Shown: positions 17,726 through 26,000 of the stretch, in pieces
Layout of the letters: every line of letters begins with the position of its first letter
Position numbering within the stretch: position 1 is the first letter of the stretch
From: Arcicella sp038230735
Lineage (GTDB): Bacteria; Bacteroidota; Bacteroidia; Cytophagales; Spirosomataceae
NCBI GenBank assembly: GCA_038230735.1
Contig: JBBRMR010000042.1
Location: 1-42,019 of the forward strand
DNA: 42,019 nt
Direction of reading: 5' to 3'
The notes under the pieces: generated by a model
What the model was told of the DNA's origin: nothing
Seen by the model: the letters and a program-made list of their open reading frames with translations, nothing else
The model's database searches: none
Position numbers and translations under genes: made by a program

Positions 17726-18811
17726 TTAGGGATATTTACAGCCTTTGGCAAAGAAAAAAGAATGGTCATTTAATTTTTCGTTGATGATGTCTTCACAGAG
17801 TTTATTTCTATCATCCATAAATCGTTTTACTACCATGATATCTTTCAAAAGAAAATCAGGAGAACTGTAAAAAAGATTTTGAGTTTTTACTAACGCCCAA
17901 TAATTAATAAACCGTTGAATTTCTTGCTTTTTTGGAGATAAATAATGTGTGTTCCAATAGTCTTTCAAAAAACTCAATAAATAAGTAAATTTCTTGTCAA
18001 ATATACTAACATCATACTGTTGGAATTTACTGTGAGACAGTATTGATTCAATCAATTTTGCAACATCCCACATGGGGTCTCCTTCACAAACTAATTCAAA
18101 GTCAATTATTTTTTTACTTCCGTCTTCTAAGAAAATAATGTTTTCAATACGCATATCTCCATGTATGATATGGCTTTTATTTTTCTTTGTTTGGTCTACA
18201 AAATTTATAAAAAATTCTTTAGTTTTTTTTTCAAATAAGAAATCAATGATTATTTCTTGCTTTTCTAATTCTTTTCCTGACAATTTCACTTTGTACAAAG
18301 TGTCATTCAGTGATATTCTATTGTTAAATGTACTTTTGAGAATATCTACAAATCTTTGATATGGAGTTCCGTTATTGAGAATTGTCTTTTTTGAAAAAAG
18401 CCTATTACTTCTTTTTTTCAGTATCGTCTCCTCATGAAGTTCTCTTAGTTCAGTCCCTAAGTTTTCAGCCTTAAATCTTAAATCTTTTAGAAGAGGAAGT
18501 ACAAGTGTTTTACTTGTATTATGATAGAAAAAGTTATCAATAACAAATTTTTTATTGCTGAATTCTCTATAAAAGCAGGCTTCAATATCAATCATCCAAC
18601 TTTGTTCTGTAATACTTAGTTTAGGCTGTTTGAATAGATAAATTGGATTTACGTAGACAACCTTAACAAAATTATTTTTGGGATTCTCTAAAAATAATGA
18701 TGAAAATTCTAAAGAATCTAAATTTCTTTTTAAATCCTTTAGAATTTTGTTATTTACATTAGAAGGTAGTCCAAGTATAAAATGATAGATAGACGCAGGA
18801 GTAATAATCAT
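17726..18811 (-). CDS. APH-fold kinase, putative Ser/Thr kinase of the RiPP precursor
   Basis: The 361-residue protein has the aminoglycoside-phosphotransferase-type catalytic core: H217-G-D-M-R-I-E-N224 (Brenner motif) and the metal-binding D237 in IIDFE, followed by GDPMWDVAK. The N-terminal lobe is diverged. Alone it would be read as an antibiotic or small-molecule kinase. Next to a HopA1-family gene it matches the LxmK-type kinase of class V lanthipeptide pathways, which phosphorylates Ser/Thr of a precursor peptide. Its ATG overlaps the stop of the putative precursor gene as ATGA, so translation is coupled to the precursor. The HopA1 gene follows after one base. The gene is strongly A+T-rich. 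The substrate is inferred, not shown. Confidence 0.82.
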   Translation of the reverse strand: MIITPASIYHFILGLPSNVNNKILKDLKRNLDSLEFSSLFLENPKNNFVKVVYVNPIYLFKQPKLSITEQSWMIDIEACFYREFSNKKFVIDNFFYHNTSKTLVLPLLKDLRFKAENLGTELRELHEETILKKRSNRLFSKKTILNNGTPYQRFVDILKSTFNNRISLNDTLYKVKLSGKELEKQEIIIDFLFEKKTKEFFINFVDQTKKNKSHIIHGDMRIENIIFLEDGSKKIIDFELVCEGDPMWDVAKLIESILSHSKFQQYDVSIFDKKFTYLLSFLKDYWNTHYLSPKKQEIQRFINYWALVKTQNLFYSSPDFLLKDIMVVKRFMDDRNKLCEDIINEKLNDHSFFFAKGCKYP

Positions 18812-19146
18812 GCTGTTGTATAATTTGGATGATTACTTGTTGTAAAAGTTGAACCGTTCAAATCATCTGCATAAATACCACCAATGCTCCCTTCGTTAAA
18901 ATATCCAGAAGAATTTTTCTGATGAGCTAACCCATCTGCATATAAACTTACATCTATACAATCATTATAATCTACATTATCAGTTCCCTTAACTGCATTA
19001 GTTGCTTCAACGATAACATCATCTTTAAATAACATTGCGTACTCTTTCCCATCTTTTTTATAAAATAGAATACGATTGATGTCTAATTCGGATCCTTCTA
19101 CGCCTGTTATTTGTCTTAAAACGCCATTAATTGTAATTGCTGCCAT
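18808..19146 (-). CDS. Putative RiPP precursor peptide
   Basis: The 112-residue protein lies directly upstream of, and overlapping, the APH-fold kinase gene. Residues 1-60 (MAAITINGVLRQITGVEGSE, then ELDINRILFYKKDGKEY and hydrophobic/acidic strands) look like a structured leader. The C-terminal ~35 residues are rich in Ser, Thr, Gly, Asn and Tyr (KNSSGYFNEGSIGG, NGSTFTTSNHPNYTTA), about ten Ser/Thr that could be dehydrated. There is a single cysteine, C63 in YNDCIDVS, so at most one thioether could form within the molecule; the product may be mainly dehydrated. No cleavage motif is evident. Other readings are a small accessory or immunity protein. I recognise no family; the precursor role rests on position, size and composition. 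Confidence 0.6.
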   Translation of the reverse strand: MAAITINGVLRQITGVEGSELDINRILFYKKDGKEYAMLFKDDVIVEATNAVKGTDNVDYNDCIDVSLYADGLAHQKNSSGYFNEGSIGGIYADDLNGSTFTTSNHPNYTTA

Positions 19147-19166
19147 TGTTTTAAATAGTTTAATTG

Positions 19167-20288
19167 TTATTTATTTGATTTCACGATTGAATAATTGATT
19201 TCTGGATAAAAGCAAACTCCTTTGTCGAATGATTTTCTGATATATTTAAAATTATATGGTTCACTATCTATAATAAATGATACTTCGTCTTCTGGTTCAA
19301 TATTGAAGGTATAAATCAAAGTTTTTTTGTGTTTGTCATATACTCCTATGATTACTTTTTTGCTAAAATATCCTAATTTAAGCACGCTAATACAAAATTT
19401 TTCAAAATGTCGTGTGTAATAATATCTTCTATATTTCCAAGGCAGACCTATACTTGGCTTGCCGAGCCACCAAACTTTTTCATTTGTGCTATCTGGCTTT
19501 TTGGGATTGCCCATATAATAATTATCTGAGTCGAGTATAAAATTTTCTTCCCTTGCTTCGGCATCATTAATTGCAATTTTTTCATCTTTATTTTTAATAG
19601 AAATAATTAGCTCAATATCTCTTAAATTATTGAAATATTTTTCACAATAGTTTTTTTCTTCTATTGAATTTTGAGAATTTATGAGTTTAAAAATCTTTTT
19701 AGATTTATCATACCCAATACATAACATAGCATGATTTTGAATATTCAAGACGAAAGGTCCGATACAATCAAAATGATTAATTAATTCATCTGAAGAAAAT
19801 CCCTTATCATTATTATTTGGTCCAAATAGATTAAAATCAGTCTTTTTAAATTTAAGTGATTTTATCTTTTCTCCAGAAATATCAAAAGAACAATTATTTG
19901 GACTATTATTAATTGGTTTAAATAAAGAAACTCCTCTATTCGCAATAGATTTAAACATACTATCAGCGGTAACGCCATTGCAATAATTACTCATTCCTCC
20001 GAAATTATAAGTAGGTGAAAGAATTATAGGATCTTTGTCCTTAGAATATTTAATTAAATCTATTTTGGATAAATGCTTATTTGTGCCTTTATTTATGTCA
20101 TAAGATATTAAACCATAAACCAAAGCCCACCCTAAACAAGTATAAGTATTCCCCTGATTACCAGGAGGGGGAAAATATGATCTAAGATTCACGGAATCTT
20201 TAGTTGAACACCCTTTTTTCTTTTTATAACTTATTTGAGGAAAAACGAATGTAGGTAATAGCAAAATAAAAATTATATATTTCAACAT
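19167..20288 (-). CDS. Secreted papain-like (C1) cysteine peptidase
   Basis: The 373-residue protein has a signal peptide (MLKYIIFILLLPTFVFPQ) and a C1A-type active site: Q45 and C51 in GNQGNTYTCLGWALVYG, H186 in NIQNHAMLCIGYD and N204 in FKLINSQNS. The spacing fits a papain fold. The C-terminal ~150 residues form a separate beta-rich region with WWLGKPSIGLPW and many aromatic residues. It starts 19 bases after the response regulator stop and ends 20 bases before the precursor ATG, so it is probably in the same operon. A role in trimming an exported precursor, or as an effector, is possible but unproven. The ATG at 20286-20288 is chosen; an upstream in-frame ATG would overlap the regulator gene and spoil the signal peptide. 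Confidence 0.8.
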   Translation of the reverse strand: MLKYIIFILLLPTFVFPQISYKKKKGCSTKDSVNLRSYFPPPGNQGNTYTCLGWALVYGLISYDINKGTNKHLSKIDLIKYSKDKDPIILSPTYNFGGMSNYCNGVTADSMFKSIANRGVSLFKPINNSPNNCSFDISGEKIKSLKFKKTDFNLFGPNNNDKGFSSDELINHFDCIGPFVLNIQNHAMLCIGYDKSKKIFKLINSQNSIEEKNYCEKYFNNLRDIELIISIKNKDEKIAINDAEAREENFILDSDNYYMGNPKKPDSTNEKVWWLGKPSIGLPWKYRRYYYTRHFEKFCISVLKLGYFSKKVIIGVYDKHKKTLIYTFNIEPEDEVSFIIDSEPYNFKYIRKSFDKGVCFYPEINYSIVKSNK

Positions 20289-20307
20289 AGTGTTTAAATT
20301 TACTTTC

Positions 20308-20967
20308 TTAAAACCCCTCCACCAACCCATGCCGCAACCCCCACCGCATCAGCCCAATTGCCGTACTCACACCCACTTTTTTCATCAAATTGCGGCGGTG
20401 GGTTTCTACCGTTGTGCTACTGATGTGGAGGTGTTCGCCAATTTCTATGTTGCTGAGGTCTTCTACCACTAATCTTAAAATTTCTATCTCTCGTTTCGTT
20501 AGAGTCATAATATCCTCAATTCTGGCTTTGCCGTTGGGGCTTTGCACATCCTCTATTTCGGCTAATTTCTTGACTATCTTTTCACTAAAATATTTCTCTC
20601 CGCCAAACACCGTTCTGATGGCTTTGATGAGTTCGGGTTTCTCGGCACTTTTCATCACGTAGCCATGCACATCCGCCCGTAACGCTTCCCGTATATGATG
20701 GGCTTCTTCGCTCATGGTGAGCATGATAATGAAGGTAGAACAAGGTTTTTCTTTCAATTTTATCGCCATTTCGATTCCATTGAGCAAGGGCATGTAGATG
20801 TCCGCCAACACAACATCAACTTTATTATTTTCAATAAAAGAAAGGGCTTGCCAACCGTTATTTACTACACCCATGATTTCAAATTTATCAACAGTACCAA
20901 GCAACATACTCAGACTTTCTGCGATTAGATGGTGGTCATCGGCAATTAAAATTTTTATAGTCGGCAT
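20308..20967 (-). CDS. NarL/LuxR-type response regulator
   Basis: The 219-residue protein has a receiver domain with acidic pocket D10-D11 and phosphoacceptor D56 in VVLADIYMPLLNG, the T/S switch in IIMLTMSEEA and the K in GYVMKSAEKP. A LuxR-type helix-turn-helix follows (LTKREIEILRLVVEDLSNIEIGEHL, ISSTTVETHRRNLMKKVGV; split here for length). It is the natural partner of the HisKA_3 kinase at 14396-16324. It heads the minus-strand run to the peptidase, precursor, kinase and HopA1 genes, so it could control them and itself through the palindromes at 21071-21121. Its base composition is like the rest of the chromosome, unlike the A+T-rich genes downstream. Confidence 0.93.
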   Translation of the reverse strand: MPTIKILIADDHHLIAESLSMLLGTVDKFEIMGVVNNGWQALSFIENNKVDVVLADIYMPLLNGIEMAIKLKEKPCSTFIIMLTMSEEAHHIREALRADVHGYVMKSAEKPELIKAIRTVFGGEKYFSEKIVKKLAEIEDVQSPNGKARIEDIMTLTKREIEILRLVVEDLSNIEIGEHLHISSTTVETHRRNLMKKVGVSTAIGLMRWGLRHGLVEGF

Positions 20968-21070
20968 GATTTGAAAAATAACTTTGTACGAAGAAATTTA
21001 TAAAATAAAATGCCAAAATACAATTTTTATTTTTTCGTGTTACAAATTTGCGTTAGATTATTGAAAGATA

Positions 21071-21121
21071 AAATACTGTTCAGACAGTATTTGTCAATCT
21101 AAAAATACTGTCTGAACAGTA
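21071..21121. promoter_or_regulatory. Pair of palindromic sites upstream of the response regulator gene
   Basis: TACTGTTCAGACAGTA (21074-21089, with 9-base arms over 21071-21092) is followed exactly 32 bases later by TACTGTCTGAACAGTA (21106-21121), its exact reverse complement. Each is a palindrome of the form TACTGT-N4-ACAGTA. The 32-base spacing, three helical turns, suggests two dimers bound on the same face. The same arrangement lies upstream of the histidine kinase gene. Confidence 0.7.
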
Positions 21122-21217
21122 GAAAATTAGAGAATTATTTAGTTATTTCAGATATTTCAAAATGGCTTCTTAGCCAAAGGTTCTTTTAAATTGCATTCAT
21201 CAGAACGGGTATAAAGC

Positions 21218-21260
21218 AAAAAAGGGTCAAGAGGAAATTAACGCTCTTGACCCTTTTTTT
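21218..21260. terminator. Strong intrinsic terminator with no intact gene just before it
   Basis: AAAAAGGGTCAAGAG and CTCTTGACCCTTTTT form a perfect stem around a 10-base loop, with A and T runs outside. On the minus strand it lies ~380 bases after the LytTR stop; on the plus strand nothing intact precedes it. Confidence 0.75.
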
Positions 21261-21263
21261 GAG

Positions 21264-21331
21264 AGTAATGAATATCAAACAAAAAACATTATGTTGAATA
21301 CTTATTACTCATTTACTCAATATTCATTACT
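21264..21331. repeat. A+T-rich inverted repeat
   Basis: AGTAATGAATA (21264-21274) is mirrored by TATTCATTACT (21321-21331), 11 bases each with a 46-base loop, next to the terminator at 21218-21260. Confidence 0.4.
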
Positions 21332-21640
21332 ATCCGTTTCCAGTACTCAATTTAGCCGTTGCTGAATTAAATTTGATTTTCCTGTTCCATAATATTCAAG
21401 GTCTTTGGCAATTACCTCTGAGTTGATAGTTATCATGTGGTTGGCATCAATAATTACTTTATCACCCACTATACCATATCAAAAAGGTTAAATCAGAGTG
21501 TTTTGGTTTAATAATTTATATAATGAACTCAAAGAGTTAAAATTTTCATAAATATGATGAAAACACAATATAGTATTGTATTGACTGAGCACAAAATATG
21601 TAGTCGAATGTAAGATTTTATCTTTTCGGAATAATGAACT

Positions 21641-21970
21641 TTACCTCTTCAATAATGCCCTTTTCTTCCTTCGTGAAACGGTCAATTCAATTCCTCCTCT
21701 CAATAAAAGTATATTAGCATTTTCTTTTTGATTATAATTCTGAATATAGTCCCGATTGACACAAAACGCTCGATGAATTCTGACAAACGACTCATTTAAT
21801 GAATTATTTACGTGAAAAAGTAAAGTCTTGGGCGATACTTTCACCTTACCACTTTGCAAATGAATAAGCGTATAATTAGTGGCTGCTTCTAAATAAAGAA
21901 TATCTGAATAATGTATTTTTTCCGACTTCCGATTTCGGTTTGGAAGCATAAAATATGGGGTCTCTTGCAT
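21641..21970 (-). CDS. Stand-alone LytTR DNA-binding regulator
   Basis: The 109-residue protein consists of a LytTR domain with a short N-terminal extension: KIHYSDILYLEAATNYTLIH, then LQSGKVKVSPKTLLF, SFVRIHRAFCVNRDYI and a basic end (LTVSRRKKRALLKR). It is the same type as the protein at 13586-13924, but the two differ clearly. No receiver domain is present. Three near-identical 12-base direct repeats lie 60-122 bases upstream of its ATG, a layout expected for LytTR binding and hence for autoregulation. Nothing follows on the same strand until the terminator at 21218-21260. Confidence 0.87.
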   Translation of the reverse strand: MQETPYFMLPNRNRKSEKIHYSDILYLEAATNYTLIHLQSGKVKVSPKTLLFHVNNSLNESFVRIHRAFCVNRDYIQNYNQKENANILLLRGGIELTVSRRKKRALLKR

Positions 21971-22029
21971 GGTCTAATTTGTTTAGATTTCTAAAACAAA
22001 TTTCGGAAACTGTGCAGGGAAAGACTTGG

Positions 22030-22092
22030 TACATTGTGCCAAAAACTTAGTCTATTGTTCCATTTTAGGGAATTTGTTAGTCTATTGTTGCA
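22030..22092. promoter_or_regulatory. Three direct repeats upstream of the LytTR gene
   Basis: TACATTGTGCCA (22030-22041), TCTATTGTTCCA (22051-22062) and TCTATTGTTGCA (22081-22092) share T-x-x-ATTGT-x-x-CA. Starts are 21 and 30 bases apart, close to whole helical turns. The last two extend leftward as TTAGTCTATTGTT. This is a candidate LytTR operator. Confidence 0.5.
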
Positions 22093-22263
22093 TAGACCTA
22101 ATTTAAGACCACAAAAGGGTCAATCGAAAATAAATTCTCTCAATAAAATACCCTAACTGGGAAACCCATTGAAAAAACTCAATAGAGGGGTTAATTTTGA
22201 ATTATTTTGGAAAATAATCTTAGTAAACTACAAAAGAGACCAGAGGACAGACCGCCATTTCTT

Positions 22264-22965
22264 TCAAGCATGACGATTGTCTAACATATAAGAATAAAAA
22301 AGCACGTGAGCAATCATCTGCATTACGGGTGAAGATTGGGCTTTTTCGGTTTTGTGTTTGGACGCTAAATCTCGCCAATAGGGCGGTAAACATTGCACTC
22401 TTTGGGTCATGCCATCGTCTGGTCCAGCGGTGCAGTATTTGGTATCTACGCCCACCGTGGCAATGCGAATAAAGCACATCGGACAAGGTTCTGCCGAACT
22501 AAAAACGGTTAATCCTTCCTTACAGACGTATTTGTTGCGATACTTTTTATTCTTCGGATTATCTTCAAATTCATTCAAAAGCGTCATTTCTCCGTGTAAA
22601 TCAGACCGTAGTTGAGTCATTTGTGCGTTGTGAGCGGCGTGCAAAATCTTGCGAGTTTTGTTCTCATAAATCACTGCTCCAATGCCATATCCACCCATTT
22701 TTACGGATTTTAAGGCTTGCCAATTGGCGGCTCTGGCAAATTTATCATCGGGAAAATTCGGGTCGTTTTTATAAGTAATCAGATACTTTTCTACTTTCTG
22801 ACAAATCATTTTTACATTATCAGTCCGTACAATTCCACAAGGCAAACTCATCAATTGTTTCATTAATTCACCTCTATTGGCAGGGGTAACAAACACAGAA
22901 TCAGTAGTTTGTGATTTTGCGGAAAATGAAATAATGAAAAGTAAGAGAGCAATTAGTTTTTTCAT
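22264..22965 (-). CDS. Exported cytidine/deoxycytidylate-deaminase-fold protein
   Basis: The 233-residue protein has a clear signal peptide (MKKLIALLLFIISFSAKSQ) followed by a zinc deaminase core: H124-G-E126 in SDLHGEMTLLNEF and C161-x-x-C164 in SSAEPCPMCFIRI. In most family members the first motif is H-A-E, so the glycine is a variant. Zinc ligands and catalytic glutamate are all present, so activity is likely, on a nucleoside, base or related amine. Export is unusual because cytidine and guanine deaminases are normally cytoplasmic. A TAnnTTTG box lies upstream on the minus strand at 22991-22998. The divergent neighbour is the AddB-like nuclease gene. Confidence 0.85.
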   Translation of the reverse strand: MKKLIALLLFIISFSAKSQTTDSVFVTPANRGELMKQLMSLPCGIVRTDNVKMICQKVEKYLITYKNDPNFPDDKFARAANWQALKSVKMGGYGIGAVIYENKTRKILHAAHNAQMTQLRSDLHGEMTLLNEFEDNPKNKKYRNKYVCKEGLTVFSSAEPCPMCFIRIATVGVDTKYCTAGPDDGMTQRVQCLPPYWRDLASKHKTEKAQSSPVMQMIAHVLFYSYMLDNRHA

Positions 22966-22990
22966 GGTATTTTTGAGAATGATTTATTGA

Positions 22991-22998
22991 CAAATATA
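22991..22998 (-). promoter_or_regulatory. Putative -7 box TATATTTG for the deaminase gene
   Basis: The minus strand reads TATATTTG, a full match to TAnnTTTG, 25 bases upstream of the deaminase ATG. It lies in the 38-base divergent gap shared with the nuclease gene. Confidence 0.5.
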
Positions 22999-23003
22999 AA
23001 CAA

Positions 23004-26000
23004 ATGCAAACATTTCTCGAACGTTCGGCACAGCATATTTATTCACAACATACTCACGCTCAATTATCTAAGGTCTGCGTGGTTGTTCCCTCTCGGCGTG
23101 CTTCTTTGTATTTTAAACAGGCACTTTCTCAGTTTTCAGACGTACCTTTTTTGTCTCCCGATGTCTTTGCGGTGGATGATTTTGTCTTGGAAATGACGGG
23201 GCTTCGACAGATTGATTCGGTAACTTTACTGTTTGAATTATATGATATTTTCAAAGAAATTGACCCCAATGTGGTTTTTGAAAAATTCATGACTTGGGCA
23301 ACCACATTGTTGAATGATTTTGATAAAATTGACCAGTATTTGGTGGATGCCAAAGCCTTGTTTAGCTATATGTCGGAGGCGAAGGCGTTGGAACGTTGGC
23401 AGATGCAGTTGGGCGAATCCCAAAAAGACAGAAACCTGAAAACCGACCGCACCGACCGCTATTTTAAATTGTTTGAAAATATTTATTCGGTATATTTAAA
23501 CTTGCGTAATCGTCTGAATGAGAAGGGTTTAGTATATCGAGGAATGGCTTATAGAGACTTGGCAGAGAATGTTGATAAGTATATTTTAGCCAAAGACCGA
23601 CACATCAAATACTATTTTGTGGGCTTCAATGCGTTGAGTGATGCCGAGGAAAAAACCATCAGAACCTTGCTGAAACGTAATGATAACGGGAAATATTTTG
23701 CCGAAACGCTCTGGGATACTGATGATTATATTATTAAAAATAAAGACCAAAAAGCGGGTGATTGGTTAAGAAAATATAAAGAAGGAGATGAGAAAAATGG
23801 AATAACACCCCTTTTTAATAATGAATGGAATTGGCAAACGGATGAATTGATTACGGGCAAAAAGAATATTCAAATCATTGGAGTTGCCAACGCCAGCGTA
23901 CAGGCGAAAGTTGCCAATCATGTACATCGAGTTTGGGAGGAAATAAAGAAAGCCAATAAAACTCCCAACGAACCCGATTGCGACCCATTCACCAGCATCT
24001 CGCAAATCGCCATCGTTTTGGGCGATGAAAATTTGCTGATGCCCGTGATGAATTCTTTGGATGAATCGGTAAAAGATTTTAATATCACGATGGGGCTTTC
24101 GCTGAAAAGTTCGATGCTTTATACTTTGATTGATTCGCTTTTTGAGTTGCAAAGAAATTTGGTGGAATTTAAAACGGAAGATGGCGGTTCGGTAAAAATT
24201 CCAAAGTTTTCCCATCGTCAGGTGGCGAAGGTGTTGAATCATCCGTTTTTGAGGCGTTGGGAATTGATGAAGTATGATGAAAACGTGAATCCTATCCGTA
24301 CAACCCTTCGTGAAATCACCGAGCGGAATCGGGTTTTTTTGAGTTCAAAAGACTTCGCTGAACTATCCGATAATGATTCCTTATTTGCTGTAATATTTAA
24401 ACATTGGAATAACAAACCCAAAAACGTTACCGCTTGTTTTTATCAGCTAATCGACCTACTGAGAGACGTTTACAAAGAAAATCAAGATGCCATTGAAACA
24501 GAATATTTGTATCAATTTTATCTGATTTTGCAAAGGATGGATGCCATTTTGGAAGAACGGGGAGAAGCTATTACGATGCGGAGTTTCAAGTCGTTTCTGT
24601 ACGAATTTATTAAGCAAACCAAGATACCTTTTGAGTCGGAAACTGATGATTGTTTACAGATTATGGGAATGTTGGAAACCCGTACTTTGGATTTTGAACA
24701 AGTGATAATTTTGTCAGTAAATGAAGGAACACTTCCCCAAGGCAAGCGACAAAACACGCTAATTCCTTTTGATGCTTTGAGTGACCCCCAATTTAATTTA
24801 CCGACCCACAACCACGCCGATTCCGTGATGGCATATCACTTTTTTAGGCTTTTGCAACGAGCAAAAGACATTGTTTTGGTTCACGTTTGCCCAGGTGATA
24901 CGTATGGGGCGGGGGAAAAAAGTCGCTTTATTCTGCAAATTGAGCATGAATTAGCAAAAATGAACAAAAATATTACGCTCACTTATCCGTCCGTAAAATT
25001 CATTGCCCACGAAGATTCGGACGTGGTGGAAACCAAACTTGAAATCCATAAAACGGAAGATATTTTGGCATTTATTGAAAAGGATATTACTGAAAAAGGC
25101 ATTTTCCCGTCTCAAATGAATCAGTATTTGGATTGTACCTTGAAATACTATTTCAGTAAAATTGCCAAAATTGCGGAAGAGGAAACGGTGGAGGAAAAAA
25201 TTGGGGTTGATACCTTCGGAAATTGGATTCATAAAACCCTCGAAAACATCGACCAAGAGTTTGTAGAAAAGGGGGGAATCATTGAAAAGGAGGATTTGGA
25301 AGTAGTGTTAGAAAATATCCAATCTTACCTTAAAAAAGCCTTTGCCGAAACCAATCAGGGACTTCGGGCGGAGGAAGGGATGAATTATGTTTTGTATCAA
25401 GTGGGAGAAACGGTTGTCAAGAAATTTCTGAATCATCAACTCAAAAATGAGCTATTCCCGATTGAATTATTGACCGTTGAAAAGACCCTAAAAGTTGATG
25501 TTCCCGTAACGGTGAATGACAAAAATATCATCGTAAAAATTGCGGGACGAATTGACCGCATGGACAGAATCAACGGACATCAGGTGAGAGTGATTGACTA
25601 CAAAACGGGTAAAGTAGAAGCTAACGACCTGAAAATCAGCAATGAAGATATTGCCGATACACTTTTGGTGGATAAAGACAAAGATAAATTCCGCCAATTG
25701 TGGTTGTATCGTTATATGGTTTTGAAAGAAATGATTTCGCCAAAAGGTTTAGAAATCAATGGCACAAAACTGAATCCCTACGAAAACGAAGTAAGTGGAG
25801 GCATTTACTCCTTCCGAAACATCGAAGCGGGACTTTTACAACAAAAAGTAGAGTTCAATGCGGGCGAATCCATTCACGATTTTATCCACGAATCAGAGCA
25901 ACAAATTCAGCAATTCGTCCAAAATTTATTGAATCCCGAAACTACTTTTGAGAAGCGGGATGATGTTGAAAACTGCGTTTATTGTGATTATCGGCGGATT

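Larger units (their letters stand above)
20968..21640. other. 673-bp gene-free region between the response regulator and a LytTR gene
   Basis: The region holds the palindrome pair (21071-21121), a strong hairpin with T-run (21218-21260) and an inverted repeat (21264-21331). On the minus strand at about 21347-21477 there is a 43-codon open stretch with protein-like composition (VGDKVIIDANHMITINSEVI), lacking a convincing start and preceded by an in-frame stop. It may be a gene remnant. I see no intact gene here. Confidence 0.5.

Noticed and set aside
18028..18042. TACTGT-GAG-ACAGTA dyad within the APH-fold kinase gene as a third operator
   Set aside because: Its spacer is three rather than four bases, it lies deep in coding sequence, and no second copy lies at 32 bp. 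Kept only as a remark.
17726..18811. APH-fold kinase as an antibiotic-resistance gene
   Set aside because: The HGD and DFE motifs are general to the fold; coupling to the small protein and the HopA1 gene fits peptide modification better.
21347..21477. 43-codon minus-strand stretch as a gene
   Set aside because: No convincing start or ribosome site, an in-frame stop just before it, and no recognisable family. Described as a possible remnant only.
23766..25697. Several long minus-strand open frames inside the nuclease gene
   Set aside because: They are antisense to a gene with clear domain motifs and contain no recognisable protein features.
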